Part shown: one piece after another, positions 7,093-15,478 of the stretch | Layout: every line of letters starts with the position of its first letter | Numbering within the stretch: the first letter of the stretch is position 1 | Source of the DNA: an uncultured bacterium | GTDB lineage: Bacteria > Bacillota > Clostridia > Lachnospirales > Lachnospiraceae | Direction: 5' to 3' | DNA: 39,555 nt | NCBI GenBank assembly: GCA_947063875.1 | Contig: CAMSTY010000031.1 | Coordinates: 1-39,555 of the forward strand | Notes under the pieces: generated by a model | The model's input: the letters and a program-made list of their open reading frames with translations, nothing else | The model's database searches: none | Told to the model about the DNA's origin: nothing | Made by a program: the position numbers and the translations under genes

Positions 7093-8226
7093 ATGAAAGA
7101 TAACTTGAATATAGCAATGCTGGGGCATAAGCGTATTCCATCAAGGGAAGGCGGAATTGAGATTGTTGTCGAGGAACTCTCTGTCCGGATGGTAAAAGAA
7201 GGCTGTTCTGTCACCTGTTATAATCGGTCAGGCCATCATGTCAGCGGAAAAGAGTTTGACGGAAATATTCTGAAAGAATACAAAGGGGTAAAACTGAAAA
7301 CGGTTTTTACAATTAATCAAAAGGGACTTGCTGCAATGACATCCTCTTTTTGGGGTGCAATTGATACAGCCATTGGAAAATATAATGTGGTTCATTTCCA
7401 CGCGGAAGGTCCCTGTGCTATGCTATGGCTGCCAAAATTGTTGGGGAAAAAATGTGTGGCGACGATACACGGAATCGATTGGCAGAGAGCAAAGTGGGGC
7501 GGACTTGCCAGAATGTATATCAAATTCGGTGAGAGGGTTGCTGCAAAATATGCAGATGAGATTATTGTCCTTTCTGAAGGTGTCCAAAAGTATTTTATGG
7601 ATAGCTACAAAAGGGAGACGGTATTTATCCCGAATGGGGTGAACAGACCGGTTCTTTGCAACCCTCAGATAATTAAAGAGAAGTATGGACTTGATAAAAA
7701 TGAATATATTCTTTTCCTCGGGCGGCTGGTTCCGGAGAAGGGTATTACTTATTTGATAGAAGCATTCAAGGGAATTAAGACAAATAAAAAACTGGTGATC
7801 GCCGGAGGCAGTTCGGATACAGACGCATTTATGCGGGAATTGAAGGGGATGGCCAAGGGGGATAAGCGCATTATTTTTACTGGTTTTGTACAGGGACAGG
7901 TTCTGGAAGAACTGTACAGCAACGCTTATATTTATTGTTTGCCTTCTGATTTGGAAGGAATGCCATTGAGCTTGCTGGAAGCAATGAGTTATGGAAACTG
8001 TTGCGTGGTTTCCAATATTGCGGAGTGTACCGAGGTGGTAGAGGACAAGGCATTGGTTTTTAAAAAAGCAGATGTGGATGATTTAAAGCAGAAACTGCAA
8101 TATGCCTGTAGTAATGAATGGGAAGTACAGAAGCGGAAGGAACAAGCCGCGGATTATATCTGCAGAAAATACAGTTGGGATAATGTGGTGGGACAGACCT
8201 TGGAATTATATCGGAATATGCGTTGA
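7093..8226 (+). CDS. GT4-family glycosyltransferase
   Basis: This is a cytoplasmic, retaining GT-B glycosyltransferase that should add one sugar to the lipid-linked repeat unit. It opens with NIAMLGHKRIPSREGGIE, the glycine-rich start typical of this subgroup. Further motifs are VHFHAEGP, ATIHGIDWQRAKWG, VFIPNGVN, ILFLGRLVPEKG and the donor-binding EGMPLSLLEAMSYG with the spaced Glu pair. It is 377 aa from the ATG at 7093. TTG 7066 and ATG 7072 are in-frame alternatives, and none has a strong ribosome site. It is the first gene of the AT-richer block. Confidence 0.88.
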   Translation: MKDNLNIAMLGHKRIPSREGGIEIVVEELSVRMVKEGCSVTCYNRSGHHVSGKEFDGNILKEYKGVKLKTVFTINQKGLAAMTSSFWGAIDTAIGKYNVVHFHAEGPCAMLWLPKLLGKKCVATIHGIDWQRAKWGGLARMYIKFGERVAAKYADEIIVLSEGVQKYFMDSYKRETVFIPNGVNRPVLCNPQIIKEKYGLDKNEYILFLGRLVPEKGITYLIEAFKGIKTNKKLVIAGGSSDTDAFMRELKGMAKGDKRIIFTGFVQGQVLEELYSNAYIYCLPSDLEGMPLSLLEAMSYGNCCVVSNIAECTEVVEDKALVFKKADVDDLKQKLQYACSNEWEVQKRKEQAADYICRKYSWDNVVGQTLELYRNMR

Positions 8227-8241
8227 AATAAGGAGGAAAAG

Positions 8242-10671
8242 ATGCGGATATTGATGATTAACAAGTTTCTTTATCCTAACGGCGGGTCAGAGACTTACAT
8301 ATTCAAATTAGGAAACTACTTGAAAAGCCAGGGTCATGAAGTCCAGTACTTCGGCATGGAGCACGAAGGCCGCTGTGTAGCCAACGCCGTGAATGCGTAT
8401 ACCTCGGATATGGATTTTCACGGTGGCTCCAAGCTGGCAAAGCTGACATATCCCTTGAAGACGATTTATTCCTCCGAAGCGAAAAAGAAACTGCGTCTTG
8501 TGCTGGAAGATTTCAAACCGGACGTATGCCACCTTAACAATTTTAATTACCAGCTTACGCCGTCCATTATCCTGGGAATCCAGAAATGGCGCAGGGAAGG
8601 CAACAAATGCCGGATTGTGTTTACGGCACATGACTATCAGCTGGTGTGTCCGAATCATATGTGCAACAATCCAAATACTGGCGAGAACTGCGAAAAGTGT
8701 TTGGGTGGGCGCTTTTTATACTGCACAAAGGGAAAGTGTATTCATGGCAGCATGGCAAAGAGTATGGTCGGTACAGCAGAGGCGATGTTTTGGAAATGGA
8801 ATGGCGTTTACGAATATATCGATACGATGATCTGCTGCTCGGAATTCCTGAAAACTAAGATGGACAGCAATCCTCTATTTGCCAAGAAGACTGTGACGCT
8901 GCACAACTTCGTGGACAGGGTAGAATGGAAAAATACTGAGAAGAAGGATTATATTCTGTATTTTGGCCGGTTTTCCAAGGAAAAAGGCATCGATACACTG
9001 CTGAAGGTCTGCAGGGAACTTCCCGGGGTACAGTTTATTTTTGCCGGAACAGGAACGCTGGAAAAAGAGATCAACGGTATTGCAAATATCCAAAATGTAG
9101 GTTTTCAAACGGGAAAAGTTCTGGAAACACTGGTCCGGGAAGCAAGGCTTTCGGTTTACCCATCTGAATGGTATGAAAATTGTCCATTCTCCGTGATGGA
9201 GAGTCAGATGTACGGCACACCGGTACTGGGAGCAGACATCGGCGGTATTTCGGAATTGATTGAGGCGGGTAAGACCGGAGAATTGTTTGAAAGCGGAAAT
9301 GCCGACGCATTGAAAAAGAAAATTCAGAAGCTGTGGGCGGATAAAGCATTGACGGAAACCTACAGCCGGAATTGCAGAAATATCCGTTTTGATGATATTG
9401 AGGCCTATACAGGAAAACTGATGCAGATCTATAAAGGGAAGAAAAAGCCAGCAAGTACTGCTGCCAGGGGAAAAAAGACGATGACCAAGAAGAATAACGG
9501 TAAGAAGAAACTGAATGGAACCTTGATTGTGACATATCGCTGCAATGCCCGCTGTTCTATGTGTAACCGATATAAGGCTCCGTCCAAGCCAGAAGAAGAA
9601 ATCGGCATTGAGACGATCCGGAAACTGCCTCGGATGTATTTTACTAATATCACGGGCGGAGAGCCTTTTATCCGTACGGATTTGAAAGAGATTGTCCGGG
9701 AATTGTATAAGAAATCGGATCGTATTGTTATTTCCACAAATGGTTTCTTTACGGACCGTATTGTGGACCTGTGTAAGGAATTTCCGCAGATCGGGATTCG
9801 CATCTCCATTGAGGGTTTGGAACAGACAAACAATGAAATTCGTGGTCTTCAGGACGGCTATCAGCGAGGATATAAGACTCTGAAGGTGCTTCGTAAGATG
9901 GGCATGAAAGACGTTGGCTTTGGTATGACTGTGCAGGACAAAAATGCTTCGGACCTGGTGCCGCTGTATAAGATTTCTGACAAAATGGATATGGAGTTTG
10001 CTACAGCAAGCCTTCATAACAGCTTTTATTTTGTAGAGACCCGGAATCTTATCTATGATCGCCCAATGGTGGCCAGGAACTTTGAAAATCTGGTGAATGA
10101 ACTGCTGCAAAGCGGCAGTCCGAAGAAATGGTTCCGCGCCTACTTCAACCACGGCCTGATTCACTATATTTATAGTCAGAAGCGCCTGCTGCCTTGTGAC
10201 ATGAGTTTTGACACCTTTTTTATCGATCCCTATGGAGACGTAATGCCTTGTAATGGCACCAAGGATAAAGAGGTTATGGGAAACCTGAACACGCAGACCT
10301 GGGATGAACTGTGGAATAGTCCTGAGGCCGAAAAAGTACGTAAGAAAGTACGTTGCTGTGACCGCAACTGCTGGATGATCGGTAGCGTGAGCCCTGCGAT
10401 GCACAAGTATATATGGGTACCGGCATGGTGGGTAGTGCGCCATAAGTTTAAGGCGCTGTTCAGCAAGCATCCGTATTCCATGTATGAGAATAAGATCTGC
10501 CGCGACTATAGAGACGGCAAGGTCACAAAGGAACAGCTGGATAAGTGCAGCACCTGCGATCTGAAAACCGTGGTGAACGACGGTCTGAGCGAAGCAAGTA
10601 GGGAGCAGCTCATAGGCCGGACTGGCGAGGAAATCGTGGATGCGGATATTACGGCTCAGATGAAGAAGTGA
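8242..10671 (+). CDS. fusion of a GT4 glycosyltransferase and a radical SAM/SPASM-like domain
   Basis: One uninterrupted 809-aa frame carries two enzymes. Residues 1 to about 395 are a GT4 glycosyltransferase: LYPNGGSETYIF, HLNNFNYQL, FTAHDYQLVCPN, YILYFGRFSKEKG, and VYPSEWYENCPFSVMESQMYG. A Lys-rich linker (about 396-425) leads to a radical SAM core with the 4Fe-4S motif CNARCSMC (C434, C438, C441), TNITGGEPFIR, IVISTNG and RISIEGL. The C-terminal part has a SPASM-like pattern (C652, then C670 in DPYGDVMPC, GNLNTQTWDELWNSPEA, CCDRNC, and CSTCDL near the end). In the middle, CPNHMCNN...CEKCLGG...CTKGKC adds a cysteine cluster within the GT domain. The ribosome site is AGGAGGAA just upstream. 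The radical SAM reaction is unknown. Sugar oxidation, dehydration or epimerisation coupled to transfer is an inference. Confidence 0.88.
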   Translation: MRILMINKFLYPNGGSETYIFKLGNYLKSQGHEVQYFGMEHEGRCVANAVNAYTSDMDFHGGSKLAKLTYPLKTIYSSEAKKKLRLVLEDFKPDVCHLNNFNYQLTPSIILGIQKWRREGNKCRIVFTAHDYQLVCPNHMCNNPNTGENCEKCLGGRFLYCTKGKCIHGSMAKSMVGTAEAMFWKWNGVYEYIDTMICCSEFLKTKMDSNPLFAKKTVTLHNFVDRVEWKNTEKKDYILYFGRFSKEKGIDTLLKVCRELPGVQFIFAGTGTLEKEINGIANIQNVGFQTGKVLETLVREARLSVYPSEWYENCPFSVMESQMYGTPVLGADIGGISELIEAGKTGELFESGNADALKKKIQKLWADKALTETYSRNCRNIRFDDIEAYTGKLMQIYKGKKKPASTAARGKKTMTKKNNGKKKLNGTLIVTYRCNARCSMCNRYKAPSKPEEEIGIETIRKLPRMYFTNITGGEPFIRTDLKEIVRELYKKSDRIVISTNGFFTDRIVDLCKEFPQIGIRISIEGLEQTNNEIRGLQDGYQRGYKTLKVLRKMGMKDVGFGMTVQDKNASDLVPLYKISDKMDMEFATASLHNSFYFVETRNLIYDRPMVARNFENLVNELLQSGSPKKWFRAYFNHGLIHYIYSQKRLLPCDMSFDTFFIDPYGDVMPCNGTKDKEVMGNLNTQTWDELWNSPEAEKVRKKVRCCDRNCWMIGSVSPAMHKYIWVPAWWVVRHKFKALFSKHPYSMYENKICRDYRDGKVTKEQLDKCSTCDLKTVVNDGLSEASREQLIGRTGEEIVDADITAQMKK

Positions 10672-10721
10672 TGGCAGATTGGTTCTTGGAGTAAAAATGT
10701 GTAGAAGAGGGAGCGGCAGGG

Positions 10722-11888
10722 ATGGTTGGCGTTTGCATCAAATATTTTCATGAAAATTATGGAGGCATGTTACAGGCCTATGCAACTGTTAAAATACTGG
10801 AACTTTTTGGGCTTGAGTATGAATTGATACGTTATAAAAAGAAATTTACGCTGGTTGAAAAAATAAAATCATTGCCGCGCCTGCTCAACAGAGTTCTTAT
10901 CAATGACAAGTATGAGGCATTTTTGAAAAAGCAAGGAAAAAAACAACACCCGGAATTTGCTGAGAATGATGCAATTCGTATAAAAGCGTTCAAACAGTTT
11001 AAAGACAGGGTGTTCACGAATCTTTCTCCCGAATTTGGTGATTTTAAGGCGTTATGTGCGGGTGCAAAAAGATACGATGCTGTTATCACGGGAAGCGATC
11101 AGCTTTGGTCTCCTGCGGGATTGCCAACAAATTATTATAATCTTATGTTTGTACCTGACGATATCAGGAAGATCTCTTATGCCTCCAGTTTTGGAGTAAA
11201 GCAGATCCCATGGTATCAGAAGAAACGAACAGCAAAATTTTTAAATAGAATTGATTATATAAGTATGCGGGAAAACCGTGGAAGTGAGATTGTAAAAGAA
11301 CTTACAGGGCGGGAAGTTCCGACGATACCCGATCCGGTATTTATGTTTGATAAGGAAGGATGGGAGAAACTGATTCCCGCAAAAAAAGAAATAAAAGACG
11401 CCTACATTTTTGCCTATTTTCTTGGAAATAATCAAAAGTACCGGGAATCGGTGAAGGCGGCTGCTAAACAGCTTAATTGCAGGATCGTATCACTACGGCA
11501 TTTGGATCAGTATGTAGAGGAGGATGAGAAATTTGGTGATTATGCGCCGTATGATGTACCGCCTGACAGATTTTTAAATCTTTTGCGAGGGGCTTCCTAT
11601 GTTTGTACGGATTCGTTCCATGGGGCATGTTTTTCCGTTATACACAGAAAGCAATTTGTGGTATTTAACCGTTATGCGGAAGAGTCTGGATTTTCCAAAA
11701 ATTCCAGGATAGATACACTCTGCGAAAATTTAGGATTACAGGACAGAAGGTGCAAAAACGCGGATAAATTAGCAGACCAGCTGAAACTGGATATTGATTA
11801 TAATCTTGTCGGGGAAAGGCTAAGGAAACAAAAGCAAATAACAGATTGGTATTTGGAAAATGCCTTCAGGGGCCTATTACGAGTATAA
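10722..11888 (+). CDS. polysaccharide pyruvyl transferase family protein (first copy)
   Basis: Members of the WcaK/CsaB-type family (PF04230) transfer pyruvate from phosphoenolpyruvate as a ketal to sugars; some homologues have unknown acceptors. The N-terminus shows YFHENYGGMLQAYATVKIL, then DAVITGSDQLWSP, SYASSFGV, SMRENRGSEIV, PDPVFMF, and the C-terminal YVCTDSFHGACFSVIHRKQF signature with the conserved His. It is 388 aa with a normal two-lobed layout. It lies between the radical SAM fusion and a GT4 gene. The second copy is at 17900. Confidence 0.87.
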   Translation: MVGVCIKYFHENYGGMLQAYATVKILELFGLEYELIRYKKKFTLVEKIKSLPRLLNRVLINDKYEAFLKKQGKKQHPEFAENDAIRIKAFKQFKDRVFTNLSPEFGDFKALCAGAKRYDAVITGSDQLWSPAGLPTNYYNLMFVPDDIRKISYASSFGVKQIPWYQKKRTAKFLNRIDYISMRENRGSEIVKELTGREVPTIPDPVFMFDKEGWEKLIPAKKEIKDAYIFAYFLGNNQKYRESVKAAAKQLNCRIVSLRHLDQYVEEDEKFGDYAPYDVPPDRFLNLLRGASYVCTDSFHGACFSVIHRKQFVVFNRYAEESGFSKNSRIDTLCENLGLQDRRCKNADKLADQLKLDIDYNLVGERLRKQKQITDWYLENAFRGLLRV

Positions 11889-11906
11889 ATTGTCAGGCGG
11901 ATTGGT

Positions 11907-13052
11907 ATGGAAGATAAGAAACCAGTAAGAGTATTAGTAGTTGCCCCATTAGGTGTTGGTGGTGTAACCAATATGATGATTAGCATACAGAAGCATATAG
12001 ACCGGGGCAAGATCAATTTTGATTATTTAGTTTTTCATGACAGGAAGGAACCGTGCGAGGATATCGTAATCGCAATGGGAAGCAGGAAATTGGTTGCATC
12101 TGTAGATCATATAAGAATTAAGCCATTGCGGAGGATTCTTCGTATGGGAGAAATCCGTAGGGTATGCAGAAAGAATAATATCCGAATCCTGCATTATAAT
12201 GCAGATAACCCTGCGGATCTGATGAATATCATTGCTGCTAAAATGGGCGGAGTAAAATATGTAACGGCACACAGCCATAATGCGGGATATGGAAGGTCAG
12301 GAATAGGCACCTTTATTTTAGGAACAATATCAAAACCTTTTTTCCCTATGTTTTGTAATAGCTATTATGGATGTTCAGATTTAGCTGCAAAATTCTTATT
12401 TCCGAAAAGCATTATCTTGAATGATAAATATACGGTGCTTCCAAATGGAATCAAACTGGAAAAGTATAAATATAATCCGGAAATTAGGAATGATGTAAGA
12501 AAAACGCTTGGACTGCAGAATAAATTTGTTATCGGGCATGTGGGACGCTTTTCGGATCAAAAAAACCATACATTCTTATTAGATATCTATCAGAAAATAT
12601 ATGAAAAGGATAAGAATACAGTACTATTGCTTTTTGGCGTTGGAGAATTGATGGAACCAATGAAAAGGAAAACGCTACAACTGGGAATAGAAAATGCAGT
12701 TATTTTCTATGGCGCATCAAATGAGATGAATAAGATGTGGCAGGCAATCGATGTATTTGTAATGCCATCATTGCATGAGGGCCTGCCAGTCACGGGGATT
12801 GAAGCGCAGGCTAGCGGCTTGCCGTGTGTTTTTGCCGACACCATTACAAGGGAAGTTGACGTGACAGGAAAATCGGAATTCCTTTCGTTAAATGATTCTC
12901 CGGAGATTTGGGCCGATCATGTTTTGAAGCATAAATCAGACATCAGAGAGAGCGGTGCTGCTGCGTTAAAAGAAGCGCATTATGATATACAGCAAACCGC
13001 TGACAGGGTATCGGAATTATATCTGCAGGCAGCGAAGGATTTAGGAAGGTGA
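11907..13052 (+). CDS. GT4-family glycosyltransferase (EpsF-like)
   Basis: This is a retaining GT-B glycosyltransferase of 381 aa. The N-terminal lobe begins VLVVAPLGVGGVTNMM and contains HYNADNPADLMNIIAAKMGG and VTAHSHN. The C-terminal lobe has VLPNGIKLEKY, IGHVGRFSDQKNH, LFGVGELMEPM, and the donor-site MPSLHEGLPVTGIEAQASGLP. The Asn-Gly and spaced Glu pattern is intact. The start at 11907 is preceded by a weak GGCGGATTGGT. It is followed 9 bases later by the Fe-S protein gene, so the two are probably co-translated. Confidence 0.88.
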   Translation: MEDKKPVRVLVVAPLGVGGVTNMMISIQKHIDRGKINFDYLVFHDRKEPCEDIVIAMGSRKLVASVDHIRIKPLRRILRMGEIRRVCRKNNIRILHYNADNPADLMNIIAAKMGGVKYVTAHSHNAGYGRSGIGTFILGTISKPFFPMFCNSYYGCSDLAAKFLFPKSIILNDKYTVLPNGIKLEKYKYNPEIRNDVRKTLGLQNKFVIGHVGRFSDQKNHTFLLDIYQKIYEKDKNTVLLLFGVGELMEPMKRKTLQLGIENAVIFYGASNEMNKMWQAIDVFVMPSLHEGLPVTGIEAQASGLPCVFADTITREVDVTGKSEFLSLNDSPEIWADHVLKHKSDIRESGAAALKEAHYDIQQTADRVSELYLQAAKDLGR

Positions 13053-13061
13053 ATTGAAAAA

Positions 13062-14291
13062 ATGATACAGATACCAGAGAAAACAAAATGCTGCGGATGC
13101 ACGTCATGTGCAAGTGCATGTCCAAAAGAGGCAATCCGTATGGTGCCGGATCGGGAAGGTTTTCTCTATCCCGGAGTCGATATGGATAAGTGTGTGTCAT
13201 GCGGTTTGTGCGAAAAGGTATGTCCAATATTGCATAGGGAACACCACGAAGAAAAGACAGAAGGATATATTATCCGATATAAGGATGAAAAAATTGTGGA
13301 AGAGAGCACTTCTGGCGGTGCTTTTACAGCATTTGCTACATATCTGCTAAGCAAAGGATATGTAGTTTACGGCGCCGGATACGGCAAAGAAATGCAAGTT
13401 GTATATAAAATGGCATCAAAGCCAGAAGAACTTCACGAAATGAGGGGGTCCAAGTTCGTTCAAAGTACCTTGGGAAACACATTCCGGACTATAAAAAAGC
13501 AGCTGAAAGAGAGCAAAAAAGTCCTGTTTACGGGGACGCCGTGCCAGGTATCAGGACTTATCCGTTATCTTGGCAGTAAACCCGAAACATTGATTTGCAT
13601 TGATTTTGTCTGCAGAGGTGTTCCTTCTCCTGGACTTTGGAAGAACTATGTCACCATGATGGAAAAGAAATATAACGCCAAAATGGTCGGGGCCAGATTT
13701 AAACATAAGACTTATGGTTATCATGCAACTACAATGAAAATAGATTTCGCTAACGGGAAATCCTGGTATGGGTCCGGCCGGGTTGACCCGATGATGAAAG
13801 CATTTGTATCTGAAATGGCATCCAGGCCATCTTGCCATGCGTGTGCTTTTAAAGGAGCAGGGCGCCAGAGTGATATTACTATGTTCGATTGTTATGAATT
13901 CTCGAAGCTTACCGGAATGGAAGATGATGGCAAGGGATATTCCTCAGTGCTTGTGCATAGCCAGACGGGAAAAAAGCTGTTGCATGCAGTGGAGGGTGAC
14001 GTTTGCAAAATCCCGGTTCCGACAGACCGTTTAATTCATGAAAACGGAATCATGGTATGCAACAGTGCGCGTCCGCATGAAAAGCGAAACGTTTTTTATG
14101 ATGCTGCGTCTGTTATGTCCATTGACAAAGCAATTCAAAAGATTGCTCCGATTACAATACGAGACTATATAATTGAAAAAGCAAAACGAATTATTTTTTT
14201 GACAGGTACCATGAAATACATAAGAAAACTAAAGAAGAAGCAGAACGTCAAAATAGTAAAACAAGAAAGACAATCGGGAGAGCAGCTATGA
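13062..14291 (+). CDS. Fe-S protein of the coenzyme F420 hydrogenase/dehydrogenase beta-subunit family
   Basis: The N-terminus carries two 4Fe-4S ferredoxin motifs: CCGCTSCASACP and CVSCGLCEKVCP. The following FrhB-like body has STSGGAFTAFATYLL, RGSKFVQSTLG, VLFTGTPCQVSGL, CIDFVCRGVPSPGLW, and ASRPSCHACAFKGAGRQSDIT. It is 409 aa. F420 itself is not expected in this kind of organism. Members in Firmicutes and Bacteroidetes often sit beside polysaccharide pyruvyl transferases, as here, which suggests an electron-transfer or reductase role in modifying the polymer; the reaction is unknown. The stop overlaps the next start (ATGA). Confidence 0.87.
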   Translation: MIQIPEKTKCCGCTSCASACPKEAIRMVPDREGFLYPGVDMDKCVSCGLCEKVCPILHREHHEEKTEGYIIRYKDEKIVEESTSGGAFTAFATYLLSKGYVVYGAGYGKEMQVVYKMASKPEELHEMRGSKFVQSTLGNTFRTIKKQLKESKKVLFTGTPCQVSGLIRYLGSKPETLICIDFVCRGVPSPGLWKNYVTMMEKKYNAKMVGARFKHKTYGYHATTMKIDFANGKSWYGSGRVDPMMKAFVSEMASRPSCHACAFKGAGRQSDITMFDCYEFSKLTGMEDDGKGYSSVLVHSQTGKKLLHAVEGDVCKIPVPTDRLIHENGIMVCNSARPHEKRNVFYDAASVMSIDKAIQKIAPITIRDYIIEKAKRIIFLTGTMKYIRKLKKKQNVKIVKQERQSGEQL

Positions 14292-15478
14292 AAAAAATAT
14301 TGATTGTCAGTTATGGAATGGGTTGTGGCGGGGCAGAAAAAAGCCTGATATCTTTTCTTGGACGTCTGCCGGTAAAATGGAATGTAGACCTGATTGTAGC
14401 TAACCCGAATGGTATGTATATGAAACAGATACCCGATACGGTTCATTTCTTAGATAAGCAGTATGAACTTGAGAATTTTGCTACGCCTCTGAAATTGCGG
14501 CGAAGAAAAGTGTGCGGTATTAATGATCTGATCAATCAAATTCGCTGGCAGGCAGGATCAGGATTTTTATATCATCATCTTTCGAGAAACGAAAAAAGAT
14601 GGGAGCTGTGGGGGAAATTCTTACATGCGCCTAAGGAAGAGTATGACCTGGCAATTTCATATATGAATGGGCCGACCAATTATTATGTAATTGATAAAAT
14701 CAATGCCAGAAAGAAAGTTTTATGGATACATAACGAATTTGAAAAACTTGATGTGAATTATGAATATGAAAGGAAGTATTATCAAAAAGCAGATAAAGTT
14801 GTGACAGTATCTCAGGATTGTGCAGACAGTTTTGCGAGAGTATATCCGGACTTTATAGACAAGACAATCATATTGGAAAATATATCTTCTCCAGATACTA
14901 TTTGGAGTTCTGCACATTCCATTCCGGATGATGAGTACTTCCAATATGACGGCGTTAAGATACTTTCGGTAGGGCGATTATCCCCTCAAAAAGGATATGA
15001 GATAGCAATAGATGCCGCTATGAATTTGAAAAAAAGGGGGATACGTTTTCTTTGGTACGTTCTCGGTGAGGGAGAATTAAGAGCGGAATTGGAAAAATCA
15101 ATTGCGAAGAATGGACTGATTGGCCAGATAAAGTTAATCGGTATAAAAGAAAATCCATACCCCTATATTGCGCATTGTGATGTTTTTGTGCAAACATCGC
15201 ATTATGAAGGAAAATCCATTGCGTTGGATGAAGCAAAAATTCTTCATAAACCAATTTTGACTACGAATTATGCTACAGTGGCTTCGTCAATAGTAAACGA
15301 AGTGAATGGGCTTATTGTAGATATGAACGGGGAAAGCGTTTCAGACGGATTAGTCCGGCTGATCGAGGATGAAAGCCTTGGAAAAAAACTCATCAGAAAT
15401 TTGGAAAATGAAAAGAACGGGAATGAAGAAGAGATTGAGAAATATATCGATTTGATAGAGGGACTTTTGGATGAGTAG
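14288..15478 (+). CDS. GT4-family glycosyltransferase, tandem copy A
   Basis: This 396-aa GT-B glycosyltransferase opens with MKKILIVSYGMGCGGAEKSL. It has EEYDLAISYMNGPTNYYVIDK in two short blocks, VLWIHNEFEKL, ILSVGRLSPQKGYEIAIDAA, VLGEGELRAEL, NPYPYIAHCDVFVQTS and YEGKSIALDEAKIL. It is a clear paralogue of the next gene, with the same length and shared blocks throughout. It overlaps the Fe-S gene by 4 bases and the next gene by 8 bases, so the three are translationally coupled. The sugar and linkage cannot be read from the sequence. Confidence 0.9.
   Translation: MKKILIVSYGMGCGGAEKSLISFLGRLPVKWNVDLIVANPNGMYMKQIPDTVHFLDKQYELENFATPLKLRRRKVCGINDLINQIRWQAGSGFLYHHLSRNEKRWELWGKFLHAPKEEYDLAISYMNGPTNYYVIDKINARKKVLWIHNEFEKLDVNYEYERKYYQKADKVVTVSQDCADSFARVYPDFIDKTIILENISSPDTIWSSAHSIPDDEYFQYDGVKILSVGRLSPQKGYEIAIDAAMNLKKRGIRFLWYVLGEGELRAELEKSIAKNGLIGQIKLIGIKENPYPYIAHCDVFVQTSHYEGKSIALDEAKILHKPILTTNYATVASSIVNEVNGLIVDMNGESVSDGLVRLIEDESLGKKLIRNLENEKNGNEEEIEKYIDLIEGLLDE

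Noticed and set aside
8875..10470. 531-codon open frame on the minus strand
   Set aside because: It lies entirely opposite the GT4-radical SAM gene, has no ribosome site or family motif, and its composition is that of an antisense shadow.
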